From contig VGMW01000007.1 in NCBI GenBank assembly GCA_016866235.1, positions 1 through 64,000 on the forward strand: DNA of 64,000 nt, written 5' to 3'. This stretch comes from Bacteroidota bacterium. Its GTDB lineage: Bacteria > Bacteroidota > Bacteroidia > Cytophagales > Cyclobacteriaceae. Of this stretch, positions 35,995 through 44,429 are shown piece after piece. Position 1 is the stretch's first letter. Each line of letters starts with the position of its first letter. The notes below the pieces were generated by a model that worked only from the letters and a program-made list of their open reading frames with translations, had not been told where the DNA came from and did not search any database. The position numbers and the translations under genes were made by a program.

Positions 35995-37440
35995 TTATCC
36001 GACGCTTCCTTCGAGGGTTAAGGCGAGAAGTTTCTGGGCTTCAACGGCAAATTCCATTGGAAGTTGATTGAGTACTTCTTTGGCATAGCCGTTAACGATC
36101 AGCGCGACGGCTGATTCTTCATCAATGCCGCGTTGAAGGCAATAAAAAATCTGATCTTCTCCGATTTTAGAGGTGGTCGCTTCGTGTTCGACTCTTGCGG
36201 TTGGGTTTTCAACGTCGATGTAAGGAAAGGTATGTGCGCCGCAGCGGTCGCCCATCAGAAGTGAATCACACTGAGAAAAGTTTCTGGCGTTTTCTGCTCT
36301 CCGCATGATGTGGACCTGGCCTCGGTAGCTGTTCTGTGATTTGCCGGCAGAAATTCCTTTTGAGACGATTCTTGATCGTGTGTTTTTGCCGATGTGAATC
36401 ATTTTAGTTCCGGTGTCTGCCTGTTGCAGGTTGTTGGTTACGGCAACGGAGTAAAATTCCCCAACTGAGTGATCGCCTTTGAGAATGCAGGAGGGATATT
36501 TCCAAGTGATGGCTGAACCAGTTTCAACCTGAGTCCAGGAGATCTTGGCGTGATTGCCTGCGCAGAGTCCGCGCTTGGTTACGAAATTGTAAATGCCGCC
36601 TTTGCCCTCCTTGTTGCCGGGGTACCAGTTCTGCACGGTAGAATATTTCACTTCGGCGTTCGCCATGGCATAGATTTCTACCACAGCAGCATGCAATTGA
36701 TTTTCATCGCGCATAGGGGCTGTGCATCCCTCCAGGTAGCTAACGTAGCTGCCTTCATCTGCCACGATTAACGTCCGCTCGAACTGACCGGTGTTGGCGG
36801 CATTGATTCTAAAGTAGGTGGAGAGCTCCATCGGGCAACGAACACCTTTTGGAATGTAGCAGAACGATCCATCCGAGAATACGGCAGAGTTCAACGCTGC
36901 GAAGTAATTGTCAGATGCAGGCACTACCGATCCCAGGTATTTTTTGATGAGGTCCGGGTGTTCGCGAACCGCTTCGCTGAAGGAGCAGAAGATGATTCCC
37001 ATTTCACCTAGTTTCTCTTTGAACGTGGTGGCCACGGATACGCTGTCGAGGACGGCATCTACGGCAATGCCGGTGAGTCTTTTTTGTTCGGTGAGGCTGA
37101 TGCCAAGCTTTTCAAAAGTCTTCAGCAGTTCAGGATCTACTTCTTCGAGTGAAGAGGGGGTGGATTTCTTTTTCGGTGCTGAGTAGTAAATGATGTCTTG
37201 ATAATTGATGGCGGGGTAGTTAACGTTTGGCCAGCGCGGTTCCTCCATGGTTTGCCAATGGCGGAACGATTTCAGTCTCCATTCCAGCAACCATTCAGGC
37301 TCCTGTTTTTTGGCTGAAATAAAGCGGACGATGTCCTCATTAAGACCTTTGGGCGCGGACTCGGCCTCTATGTTTGAGACCCAGCCGAATTCATAGTCTT
37401 TTGAGGTTACTTCCTCCAGAATGGGGTTTTCCTTGGCCAT
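35995..37440 (-). CDS. sufB: Fe-S scaffold protein SufB
   Basis: SufB is the main scaffold on which the cluster is built. The family blocks seen are [17 protein letters not shown], the segment [18 protein letters not shown] and a C-terminal beta-helix. At 481 residues it is normal length. It is the first gene of the SUF operon and starts 29 bases after the candidate promoter. A Lrp-type regulator gene is the next gene upstream on the same strand. Confidence 0.95.
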   Translation of the reverse strand: MAKENPILEEVTSKDYEFGWVSNIEAESAPKGLNEDIVRFISAKKQEPEWLLEWRLKSFRHWQTMEEPRWPNVNYPAINYQDIIYYSAPKKKSTPSSLEEVDPELLKTFEKLGISLTEQKRLTGIAVDAVLDSVSVATTFKEKLGEMGIIFCSFSEAVREHPDLIKKYLGSVVPASDNYFAALNSAVFSDGSFCYIPKGVRCPMELSTYFRINAANTGQFERTLIVADEGSYVSYLEGCTAPMRDENQLHAAVVEIYAMANAEVKYSTVQNWYPGNKEGKGGIYNFVTKRGLCAGNHAKISWTQVETGSAITWKYPSCILKGDHSVGEFYSVAVTNNLQQADTGTKMIHIGKNTRSRIVSKGISAGKSQNSYRGQVHIMRRAENARNFSQCDSLLMGDRCGAHTFPYIDVENPTARVEHEATTSKIGEDQIFYCLQRGIDEESAVALIVNGYAKEVLNQLPMEFAVEAQKLLALTLEGSVG

Positions 37441-37469
37441 ACTTTATTTAGACTAATTTTAAATACCCG

Positions 37470-37477
37470 CAAAAGTA
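37470..37477 (-). promoter_or_regulatory. Candidate -7 element of the suf operon
   Basis: On the reverse strand this reads TACTTTTG, a perfect match to the Bacteroidota -7 element TAnnTTTG, 29 bases before sufB. The best TTG upstream is at 37493-37495, only 15 bases away, so the -33 fit is weak. It is the only clear -7 element in the spacer. Confidence 0.6.
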
Positions 37478-37508
37478 AGCAAAAGAAGCCCACAAAAAGG
37501 GCCTTAAA

Positions 37509-37523
37509 GGGGCATTATGCCCC
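37509..37523. promoter_or_regulatory. 15-base perfect palindrome upstream of suf
   Basis: The palindrome GGGGCATTATGCCCC stands between the Lrp gene end and the suf promoter, 32 bases upstream of the candidate -7 element. It could be an operator for a dimeric regulator or part of the Lrp gene terminator. A T run right after it is missing, which favours an operator. Confidence 0.45.
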
Positions 37524-37579
37524 AATGGCCAATCCAAAGGGTTGAATGGAAATACCTGAAAAGGGAGTGGGATTTGACC

Positions 37580-38056
37580 TCAATTCGCCAGTTCAGCGAG
37601 CGCCAGGTTTCGATCCAGGCTTTCTTCCAGCGAAATCATGGTTTCAGTCCGTTCGATGCCTTCTACCTGCTGAATTTTCTCGTGTAAAACAGCCTTCAGG
37701 TGGTTGGTGTCCCGGCAATGGATTTTGGCGAACATCGAGTAGTTGCCCGTGGTATAATGGATACTGGTGATCTCTTGAATATCTTTAAGTTTTGCTAGAA
37801 CTTTATCATATAAAGCACTCTTTTCCAGGTATATACCGATAAATGCAGTGATGTCAAATCCGAGCTTGGCATAGTTTACACGCAGGGTTGTTTTCTCTAC
37901 AATCCCGGCCGCCTCCATCTTACCCATCCGAACATGGATGGTTCCTTGTGAAACAAATACCTTTTTAGCTACCTCCGTGTAAGGCTTGCTGGCATCCTGC
38001 ATTAAAACCTCAAGAATCTTGAAGTCTGTTTTATCAAGCTCCAAATTTTTAGCCAT
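37580..38056 (-). CDS. Lrp/AsnC family transcriptional regulator
   Basis: This 158-residue protein has an N-terminal helix-turn-helix (LDKTDFKILEVLMQDASKPYTEVAKK) and a C-terminal RAM domain that binds amino acids (IHYTTGNYSMFAKIHCRDTN). Lrp-type proteins often regulate amino-acid metabolism. It lies upstream of sufB on the same strand, 139 bases away, and might regulate that operon, though this is inference. The start at ATG 38056 gives the usual MAKNLELDKTDFKIL. The region upstream is AT-rich and shared with the divergent RNA gene. Confidence 0.9.
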   Translation of the reverse strand: MAKNLELDKTDFKILEVLMQDASKPYTEVAKKVFVSQGTIHVRMGKMEAAGIVEKTTLRVNYAKLGFDITAFIGIYLEKSALYDKVLAKLKDIQEITSIHYTTGNYSMFAKIHCRDTNHLKAVLHEKIQQVEGIERTETMISLEESLDRNLALAELAN

Positions 38057-38134
38057 TGAACTGGGTTTAGGGTGGGCGAATTTGTAAAAAAATCGATTAT
38101 TATTATAAAAAAAATGAAATATTTATTCATTGTA

Positions 38135-38165
38135 TTGACAAAAAACCTACTTAAGACAAAATTTG
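38135..38165 (+). promoter_or_regulatory. Promoter of the tRNA-like RNA gene (TTG-N20-AAAATTTG)
   Basis: TTG at 38135-38137 and AAAATTTG at 38158-38165 are 20 bases apart, the preferred spacing of this phylum. The -7 element matches TAnnTTTG at five of six fixed positions. The expected start is near 38171-38173, about 18 bases before the tRNA-like fold. It points away from the Lrp gene and so must serve the RNA. Confidence 0.55.
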
Positions 38166-38188
38166 TTGCGTATTCAACAAATAACACA

Positions 38189-38336
38189 CTGTAGGGTGTT
38201 GGAATTTGGCAGACATGCCCTCCTGTCTCGGGGGTGAGGAAAAAGGGACAAACGCAGGATAAAGGGTTGACCACTAAAGTTTTCTTTCTGTCCTGTATCT
38301 AACCGCCTCGTGGAGGTTCGAACCCTCCCTCTACAG
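38189..38336 (+). ncRNA. tRNA-like RNA with class II cloverleaf and very long variable region
   Basis: The RNA folds as a tRNA. The acceptor stem pairs 38190-38196 with 38329-38335 (7 bp, one G-U), extended by C38189-G38336. The D arm carries the Leu-type sequence GGAATTTGGCAGAC, though its short stem has a T-T mismatch. An anticodon-type stem pairs 38218-38222 with 38230-38234 around loop CTGTCTC, giving GTC at 38225-38227. A perfect T arm pairs 38312-38316 with 38324-38328 around TTCGAAC. The variable region is 77 bases (38235-38311) instead of the usual 10-24. It can form a 5-bp stem (38235-38239 with 38306-38310) and a 6-bp stem (38245-38250 with 38289-38294). The anticodon loop has pyrimidines at 37 and 38, so ordinary decoding is doubtful. 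The gene has its own promoter and terminator. Confidence 0.6.
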
Positions 38337-38369
38337 CACGTTGTATTAAGGTTTGGTAAACGTCCTTTG

Positions 38370-38400
38370 AAAGCCCGGTTTCAGCCGGGCTTTTTCTTTT
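38370..38400 (+). terminator. Intrinsic terminator of the tRNA-like RNA gene
   Basis: A GC-rich stem (AAAGCCCGG with CCGGGCTTT) around a 6-base loop is followed by a long T-rich run. It lies 34 bases after the tRNA-like fold and 66 bases before fadD, on the plus strand, so it can only end a transcript that starts between the Lrp gene and here. Confidence 0.85.
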
Positions 38401-38466
38401 GGGTTTTGCCCATTAACCACCCGTCGCATAGTTTTAGCATCCGCAAAACCTCCAACGCCCCGCGAT

Positions 38467-40137
38467 ATGGCCAACCAATTCCCATGGATCAGTAAATACC
38501 CCAAAGGGGTGAATGCTGAAATCAGTGAACCATCTTTTCAAAACATGAGCGAATTGTTCAGCCATGCTTCTGACAAGTTCGCGGATCGCACCGCTTATGA
38601 AAACATGGGCGTCAGGCTTTCCTTCCGTGAAACCGAACGGCTGGCCACTGCCTTCGCCGCTTACCTGCAGAAAAAACTGGGTCTGAAAAAAGGTGAACGC
38701 ATCGCCATCCAAATGCCAAACCTGTTACAGTTCCCGGTGGCCTTCATTGGTGCACTTAAAGCAGGTCTCATTGTCGTGAACACCAATCCGCTCTACACAC
38801 CGCGCGAAATGGAGCACCAGTTTCGTGATGCCGGAATATCTGCCATTCTCATTGTTGAAAATTTTGCTTTCAATCTTCAGTCCATTCGTGATAAAGTTCC
38901 AGCACGCCACATCATCGTTACTTCCATGGGTGACCTGATGGGAATAAAAGGGCACCTGGTCAATTTTGTTGTCAGGAAAATCAAAAAATTAATTCCTGCC
39001 TATAGTTTGCCCGGATCCATTGCTTTCAAAGAGGTCATTCGGGAAGGTCTTAAGCTTACGCTCGATTCACCGGCGGTAAGCCGAGAGGATGTGGCGGTGT
39101 TGCAATACACCGGAGGAACTACTGGCATTTCAAAAGGTGCACAATTGTCGCACCGCAATCTTCTTTCGCACAATGAAATGATCAGGCAATGGTTTACGCC
39201 CTACCTCGCGAAAGGACGAAAGGATATTATGATCACCGCTTTGCCGATGTACCACATTTTTGCACTCACCGTAAATGGTGTTCTGATGTACCACAGCGGT
39301 GTAAAAAATGTACTCATCACCAATCCAAGAGATATCCCGGGATTTGTTAAGGAACTGAAAAAGCACACCTTCACCATCATGACGGGTGTGAACACTTTAT
39401 TCAATGCGCTACTGAACAACCCCGATTTTCTAAAACTGGATTTCTCATCGCTGCATGGGGCCATTGGTGGTGGAATGGCGGTACAGGATGCCGTTGCTGT
39501 TCGGTGGCAGGAGGTGACCGGCACTCCGCTGGTAGAGGGTTACGGGCTGAGCGAGACTTCGCCGGTGCTTTGCTGCAATCCACTGGATGGTCAACACAAA
39601 AGGGGCTCGATCGGTATCCCCGTGCCATCCACCGAGGTGGCTATTTTTGATGATGACGGAAATCAACTCCCTCAAGGTTCTTCCGGAGAAATTTGTGCCC
39701 GTGGCCCACAGGTGATGCGTGGCTATTGGGAAAAAGACAACACCGGAGTATTTTTTGGTGAGTGGTTCCGTACTGGTGACATTGGCATTATGGATCCTGA
39801 CGGGTTCTTCCGGATTGTCGATCGCAAAAAGGATATGATTAAGGTCTCCGGTTTCAATGTCTATCCCAATGAAATTGAAAATGTTCTGGCTGGAAATCCC
39901 AAAGTATTAGAGGTTGCCGCCATCGGTATCCCGGATGAAAAATCAGGTGAAGCCATTAAAGTTTTTATAGTGAAGAAGGATGATTCACTAAGTGAGCAGG
40001 AGGTCAAAGATTTTTGTCACCTCAACCTTACCAATTATAAAGTTCCTAAGTTTGTCGCCTTCCGGAAAGATCTTCCCAAAACCAATGTGGGTAAGATTCT
40101 AAGAAGGGAATTAAAAGAAGCTGAAAAAAAATCATGA
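38467..40137 (+). CDS. fadD: Long-chain-fatty-acid-CoA ligase
   Basis: This AMP-binding enzyme activates fatty acids to acyl-CoA. The P-loop-like motif YTGGTTGISKGA, the adenylate-binding segment VEGYGLSETSPV and the catalytic Lys region TNVGKILRREL are all intact. At 556 residues it is normal for a FadD-type ligase. The next gene overlaps its stop codon by 4 bases. The substrate chain length cannot be read from sequence, but the overall fit is to long-chain ligases. Confidence 0.92.
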   Translation: MANQFPWISKYPKGVNAEISEPSFQNMSELFSHASDKFADRTAYENMGVRLSFRETERLATAFAAYLQKKLGLKKGERIAIQMPNLLQFPVAFIGALKAGLIVVNTNPLYTPREMEHQFRDAGISAILIVENFAFNLQSIRDKVPARHIIVTSMGDLMGIKGHLVNFVVRKIKKLIPAYSLPGSIAFKEVIREGLKLTLDSPAVSREDVAVLQYTGGTTGISKGAQLSHRNLLSHNEMIRQWFTPYLAKGRKDIMITALPMYHIFALTVNGVLMYHSGVKNVLITNPRDIPGFVKELKKHTFTIMTGVNTLFNALLNNPDFLKLDFSSLHGAIGGGMAVQDAVAVRWQEVTGTPLVEGYGLSETSPVLCCNPLDGQHKRGSIGIPVPSTEVAIFDDDGNQLPQGSSGEICARGPQVMRGYWEKDNTGVFFGEWFRTGDIGIMDPDGFFRIVDRKKDMIKVSGFNVYPNEIENVLAGNPKVLEVAAIGIPDEKSGEAIKVFIVKKDDSLSEQEVKDFCHLNLTNYKVPKFVAFRKDLPKTNVGKILRRELKEAEKKS

Positions 40138-41210
40138 TCCGAACTGCCCTCATTATCCATTCGATGGTGCTCTTACTAGCGGGTGCTGCTGCTCAACAAT
40201 CTTCAGAGCCCGTTCTACAGTACCCTCAGGAAAAGCACTTTAAAAATGTTCGTCAACTTACCTTCGGCGGCGATAATGCCGAGGCATACTGGAGTTTTGA
40301 TGGCTCCATGGTAAGTTTTCAGTCCAACAACAAAGCGTGGGGACTGCAATGCGACCAGATTTTTTTCACAAAAATTGAAGGGCAGGACCTTAAAAATCAG
40401 CGTCCTGTTATGGTGAGTACAGGAAAGGGTAGAACCACCTGCGCATACTTTATGCCCGGTGATAAAGAAATCTTATTTGGCTCCACCCATTTGGGTGGCG
40501 ATGCCTGTCCGCCGGAACCTGAACGCCGACCAGGAGGAAAATATCTGTGGCCTATCTATGATTCGTACGACATTTTTGTTTCTGATCTGAACGGAAAATC
40601 CATCCGTCAGCTTACTGCAGTCCCGGGCTACGATGCGGAGGCGACCTTGTCTCCGAAGGGAGATAAAATTGTTTTCACTTCAACCCGCAATGGTGATTTG
40701 GATTTGTACGTCATGGACGTAAAGGGCAAAAAGGTAAAGCAGATTACCAATACGGTTGGTTATGATGGTGGTGCATTTTTTTCACCCGATGGAAAGAAAA
40801 TTGTCTTCCGTGCCTCCAGACCGGATACGGAAGAAAAGAAGAAGGAGTATTTAGACAATCTGAAAGTAGGACTGGTGGCCCCAACCGAAATGGAGATTTT
40901 CGTTTGTAATGCCGACGGCAGTGATTTGCGACAGGTCACCAGATTGGGCAAAGCCAATTGGGCTCCTTTCTATCACCCGTCAGGAAAGAAAATTATTTTC
41001 AGCTCTAATCATAAAGGAGCCCGTGGATTTGAATTCAATCTGTTTATGATCAATGAGGACGGTACCGGTTTGGAACAAATTACCTATGACAAGGTTTTTG
41101 ATTCTTTTCCCATGTTTTCTCCGGACGGCAAAAAGATCATCTTCTCCAGCAACCGCAACAACAACGGTACGCGTGACACCAATTTGTTTGTTGCCGATTG
41201 GGTGGACTGA
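40134..41210 (+). CDS. Exported TolB-like (PD40) beta-propeller protein
   Basis: The signal peptide (ending LAGAAAQ) is followed by a six-bladed WD40-like PD40 propeller. Each blade shows FSPDGKKIVF or a similar repeat and a strand with D-G-x-x-x-R-Q-L/I-T. The propeller shape and site resemble TolB and peptidase propellers but there is no catalytic domain. It is likely a periplasmic protein-binding or ligand-binding module. It overlaps fadD by 4 bases (ATGA) and so is translated with it, an unusual pairing of a cytoplasmic ligase and an exported propeller. Confidence 0.82.
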   Translation: MIRTALIIHSMVLLLAGAAAQQSSEPVLQYPQEKHFKNVRQLTFGGDNAEAYWSFDGSMVSFQSNNKAWGLQCDQIFFTKIEGQDLKNQRPVMVSTGKGRTTCAYFMPGDKEILFGSTHLGGDACPPEPERRPGGKYLWPIYDSYDIFVSDLNGKSIRQLTAVPGYDAEATLSPKGDKIVFTSTRNGDLDLYVMDVKGKKVKQITNTVGYDGGAFFSPDGKKIVFRASRPDTEEKKKEYLDNLKVGLVAPTEMEIFVCNADGSDLRQVTRLGKANWAPFYHPSGKKIIFSSNHKGARGFEFNLFMINEDGTGLEQITYDKVFDSFPMFSPDGKKIIFSSNRNNNGTRDTNLFVADWVD

Positions 41211-41221
41211 GCTGAAAAGTC

Positions 41222-41962
41222 TCAGCGACCTTCAACAATAAGCCAGCGGGTTTTTTTTCTGATGACGTAAAGCACCAGCGTCACCAGCGTGGTAATGCCC
41301 AACACCAGCAGCCATGGATCGGAAGGATCAAAGCCCTTTCCGGCTTTTACAGACGCCATAAGGCTGAACAAATAGAAAACCAGAAAGAGGTTAAAGATTC
41401 CAACACTCTCTCTTTTCAAAAGGTTAAGCAGGCTGAATTGGTTTGGACTTGGTTTCCAGTTTTTAAACGAAGGAATAAATGCAGGAACCCTGGAAGCCCA
41501 TTCGGTATAGGCGCTTCCAAATGTTTTGGTCAGGAATTGTTCTTCGGCGTACATGATGCGCTCATAGAAAATCCAGAAAATCAGAATAAAAATAAAGGTG
41601 AAGGCCAGGCTTTCTGAAATCATGGCCACACCAAGCCACATAAAAAAGTTCCCCAGGTACAAAGGGTGCCGAACAGCGGAATAAATCCCCGTTTGGTTCA
41701 CCACCTCGGCCACCTGCTGTTTGGTATTTCGACCGGAGGTGTTGCGCGGTGTATATCCGATAACCGCAAATCGGATCAACTGACCAAGGATGCTCACCCC
41801 CAAACAGATCAACATCCACTGGTGGTTGATTTCGTTGTTCAGAAGATGGTCTCTTCGGTAGTAATCATAAATCAGTTGGACCACCAGCAATAAGACTGGA
41901 AGCTGTCCGCGGTATTTGAACAGCCAGTTTCCCTGTGTTTCGAATTCTTTTACAAGTGCCAT
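41222..41962 (-). CDS. ICMT/PEMT-like membrane methyltransferase
   Basis: This protein of 246 residues has about six or seven hydrophobic segments and the conserved segment GIYSAVRHPLYLGNF of the isoprenylcysteine carboxyl methyltransferase-like family, followed by the acidic pair in ERIMYAEEQFL. Bacterial relatives methylate lipids or small molecules with S-adenosylmethionine. The substrate is unknown. It is convergent with the propeller gene and divergent from the SDR gene. Confidence 0.8.
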   Translation of the reverse strand: MALVKEFETQGNWLFKYRGQLPVLLLVVQLIYDYYRRDHLLNNEINHQWMLICLGVSILGQLIRFAVIGYTPRNTSGRNTKQQVAEVVNQTGIYSAVRHPLYLGNFFMWLGVAMISESLAFTFIFILIFWIFYERIMYAEEQFLTKTFGSAYTEWASRVPAFIPSFKNWKPSPNQFSLLNLLKRESVGIFNLFLVFYLFSLMASVKAGKGFDPSDPWLLVLGITTLVTLVLYVIRKKTRWLIVEGR

Positions 41963-42051
41963 AGCGCAGAAGGCGCAAAAGTAGGCAAGTCCATTCAGGC
42001 TTCGTACTACCGATTCTTTTATTATCGCCGGGAATGCCTTTATTTTAAATC

Positions 42052-42819
42052 ATGGCTGAATTGTTATCGGGAAAGTCCATAGTAGTAATCGGTGGCACCA
42101 CCGGTCTTGGGTGGTCTGCAGTCCAGGCCATCGTTGCATCGGGTGCCAGCGTGGTGGCTCTTGGTTTATATCCCGACAATTTCAATCCGCCAAATTCAGA
42201 AAGGCTGGTTTTCCTGCAAGATGATGCCATCAGGGAAGGCGCCGCAGAGGAGGCAGTTTCTCTGGCAGTAAGCCGTTATGGGAAGGTGGATGGACTCTAC
42301 CACGTGGCCGGCGGCAGTGGAAGGAAGTTTGGTGATGGTCCGGCCCATGAACTTTCCTTGGAAGGATGGAACAAAACCCTGGAATTGAACCTCACCTCGG
42401 TGATGCTTTCCAACCGCGCAGCGATCCGAATTTTTTTAAAGCAGGGTAGTGGTGGGGCGGTCTTAAACCTCAGCTCTGTTCTGGCTTTCTCGCCTTCACC
42501 GGAACATTTTACCACGCATGCCTACGCAGCATCCAAAGCAGCGGTAATTGGCTTTAGCAAATCACTCGCCGCAACCTATGCAAAGCACCGCATCAGGGTA
42601 AATGTCCTTGCACCGGGCCTCATCGATACGCCGATGGCCAACAGAGCCAAATCGGACCAACAGGTCATGGACTACATTGCCCACAAGCAACCATTGGATG
42701 GCGGTCGCATTGGTCGTCCGGGCGATCTGGATGGAATGGTCTGCCAATTACTTTCTGATCAATCTGCATTTATTACCGGGCAAACCATCGCCGTGGATGG
42801 CGGATGGTCAATGGCCTGA
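42052..42819 (+). CDS. SDR family oxidoreductase
   Basis: The Rossmann start has the motif GGTTGLG, the catalytic YxxxK is in HAYAASKAAV, and the late block PGLIDTPMAN is normal for classical SDRs. At 255 residues it is full length. It is followed 21 bases later by a ROK protein on the same strand, so both may act on one sugar or sugar acid. The NAD(P) preference and substrate are not known. Confidence 0.88.
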   Translation: MAELLSGKSIVVIGGTTGLGWSAVQAIVASGASVVALGLYPDNFNPPNSERLVFLQDDAIREGAAEEAVSLAVSRYGKVDGLYHVAGGSGRKFGDGPAHELSLEGWNKTLELNLTSVMLSNRAAIRIFLKQGSGGAVLNLSSVLAFSPSPEHFTTHAYAASKAAVIGFSKSLAATYAKHRIRVNVLAPGLIDTPMANRAKSDQQVMDYIAHKQPLDGGRIGRPGDLDGMVCQLLSDQSAFITGQTIAVDGGWSMA

Positions 42820-42840
42820 AACTGAAATTGTACATCTGCT

Positions 42841-43716
42841 ATGGAACAAACTGCAATTGGTATTGACCTGGGGGGAACCAGAATAAAAGGACTGATTCTG
42901 AAAGACGGTGTGGTTACCGACTGGCTCTATTTTCCAACCGGAGAAGGGAATGAATTTATTTCTTCGGTCAAAGAGGCGGCCGGTCAATTGATTCAAAAAG
43001 CTGGCGGCGGAAATTATTCAGTGGGGATTGCAGCACCGGGAATTGCCTCACCAGACCATTCGTCCATTGCCTATATGCCGGGCAGGCTGCCGGGTTTGGA
43101 AAATTTTAATTGGTCATCGTACCTCGGATTGAAAACGGTGGTGTTGAACGATGCTGTTTGTGCGTTGATGGCCGAGTCGAGGCTTGGTGTTGCCACCGGG
43201 CTTAGCGATGTGGTTTTGTTGACGTTGGGTACGGGTGTGGGTGGTGCAATAATGATAGGCGGAAAGCCTCACCTTGGATCTATCCAAAAGGCAGGGCATT
43301 GGGGTCACACCACGGTAGCCTCAGAAGGATTTGCTGATGTAACCGGCATGCCGGGAAGTATTGAGGAGGCCATCGGAAACGTATCGATCGAGCGACGTTC
43401 TCACGGGCAGTTTAATTCAACGCAGGCACTGCTGGACGCGGCGGCAGAAAATGATCCATTCGCCCAATGGTTGTGGCTGAATTCAGTGCAAAAGTTGGCG
43501 GTTCATATCGCGGGCATCAGCAATGCATTATCACCCGAAGCGATTGTGGTAGGGGGTGGAATTGCGCAGGCAGGGGAAATTCTTTTTACGCCGTTGAATC
43601 GGTTCCTTCAATTATACGAGTGGAGACCTGGAGGGAAATCAGTGCCGGTCTTAAAGGCTAAGTTTTCTGATTTGGCTGGTGCAGCCGGTGCAGCGGTATT
43701 TGCTTTGGAACACTAA
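42841..43716 (+). CDS. ROK-family protein lacking the zinc motif
   Basis: The protein has the ROK ATP-binding start GIDLGGTRIKGLIL, LNDAVCALMAE and LGTGVGGAIM. After the conserved GHTTV (155-159), where normal ROK proteins have CxCGxxGCxE, it has a segment without Cys ending GMPGSIEEAIG. Only one Cys (107) is present in the entire protein. The catalytic Asp in LNDA is kept, so kinase activity is possible. It lies downstream of the SDR gene and convergent with ftsE, sharing 4 bases of 3' end. The substrate is unknown. Confidence 0.87.
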   Translation: MEQTAIGIDLGGTRIKGLILKDGVVTDWLYFPTGEGNEFISSVKEAAGQLIQKAGGGNYSVGIAAPGIASPDHSSIAYMPGRLPGLENFNWSSYLGLKTVVLNDAVCALMAESRLGVATGLSDVVLLTLGTGVGGAIMIGGKPHLGSIQKAGHWGHTTVASEGFADVTGMPGSIEEAIGNVSIERRSHGQFNSTQALLDAAAENDPFAQWLWLNSVQKLAVHIAGISNALSPEAIVVGGGIAQAGEILFTPLNRFLQLYEWRPGGKSVPVLKAKFSDLAGAAGAAVFALEH

Positions 43717-44429
43717 AGTTCTTCCTCTGCTATAAGCTCAATTTGTTCAAGATTGGAATCCTGAAGTTTGCCGTTGAGGCATCTTAAAATTCTTGCTGGA
43801 TTTTTCCGGATCAGTCCGTAGCTGTGTGTGGCCATCAGCACGGCGGTGCCGTCTTTGTTGATTTGTTGAAAAAGTTTCAGGATTTCGGATGCAACGCCCG
43901 GATCGAGGTTTCCGGTAGGTTCATCGGCAATCAGAATTAAAGGCTGGTTGATGAGTGCGCGTGCAATGGCAGCACGTTGCTGTTCGCCGCCCGATAACTG
44001 ATGGGGTAGTTTTTTATCTGAACTGCCCAAACCCACCTGCATGAGTACTTCGGCCACCCGGGTTTTCATTTTCATGCCGTCTTCCCAGCCGGTGGCCTTC
44101 ATCACAAACATCATGTTCTCTGAAATGGAGCGATCGGGAAAAAGCTGAAAATCCTGAAAGACGATTCCTACTTTTCTGCGCAGGTGTGGGATTTCAGCAC
44201 GACGGATTTTTTCAAGCCGATAGCCGGCAACACGTATTTCACCTGAGTCCGGCTGGTGGTCTGCATACAATGTCTTCAGCAGCGATGATTTTCCGGATCC
44301 GGTTCTTCCGACAAGAAATACAAATTCACCACCGGCGATATCAAACGATACATCGGTGAGGACTGTGTTTCCGTCGTGGCTAACGGAAGTGTTCTTTACG
44401 GAAACTACCGGTTCGCCAGTTTCGGTCAT
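43713..44429 (-). CDS. ftsE: FtsE-like ABC transporter ATP-binding protein
   Basis: This ATPase has Walker [10 protein letters not shown], signature [11 protein letters not shown] and Walker [14 protein letters not shown]. The Q-loop context [16 protein letters not shown] is typical of FtsE, which with FtsX regulates cell-wall hydrolysis during division. No ftsX is next to it, as often in Bacteroidota. It overlaps the transaldolase gene by 4 bases and may be translated with it. Another MacB-type ATPase is a possible alternative. Confidence 0.85.
   Translation of the reverse strand: MTETGEPVVSVKNTSVSHDGNTVLTDVSFDIAGGEFVFLVGRTGSGKSSLLKTLYADHQPDSGEIRVAGYRLEKIRRAEIPHLRRKVGIVFQDFQLFPDRSISENMMFVMKATGWEDGMKMKTRVAEVLMQVGLGSSDKKLPHQLSGGEQQRAAIARALINQPLILIADEPTGNLDPGVASEILKLFQQINKDGTAVLMATHSYGLIRKNPARILRCLNGKLQDSNLEQIELIAEEEL

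Noticed and set aside
38002-38274. A reverse-strand frame of 90 residues across the start of the Lrp gene and the RNA gene
   Set aside because: It runs antisense to the tRNA-like RNA and overlaps the Lrp gene start in another frame. It has low-complexity AT-rich composition.
38189-38336. tmRNA, tRNA-Sec or a tRNA with a group I intron
   Set aside because: tmRNA would be over 300 nt and carry a tag frame. tRNA-Sec would have a TCA anticodon. A group I intron would be 200 nt or more with its own conserved core, and the extra sequence here lies in the variable region, not the anticodon loop.
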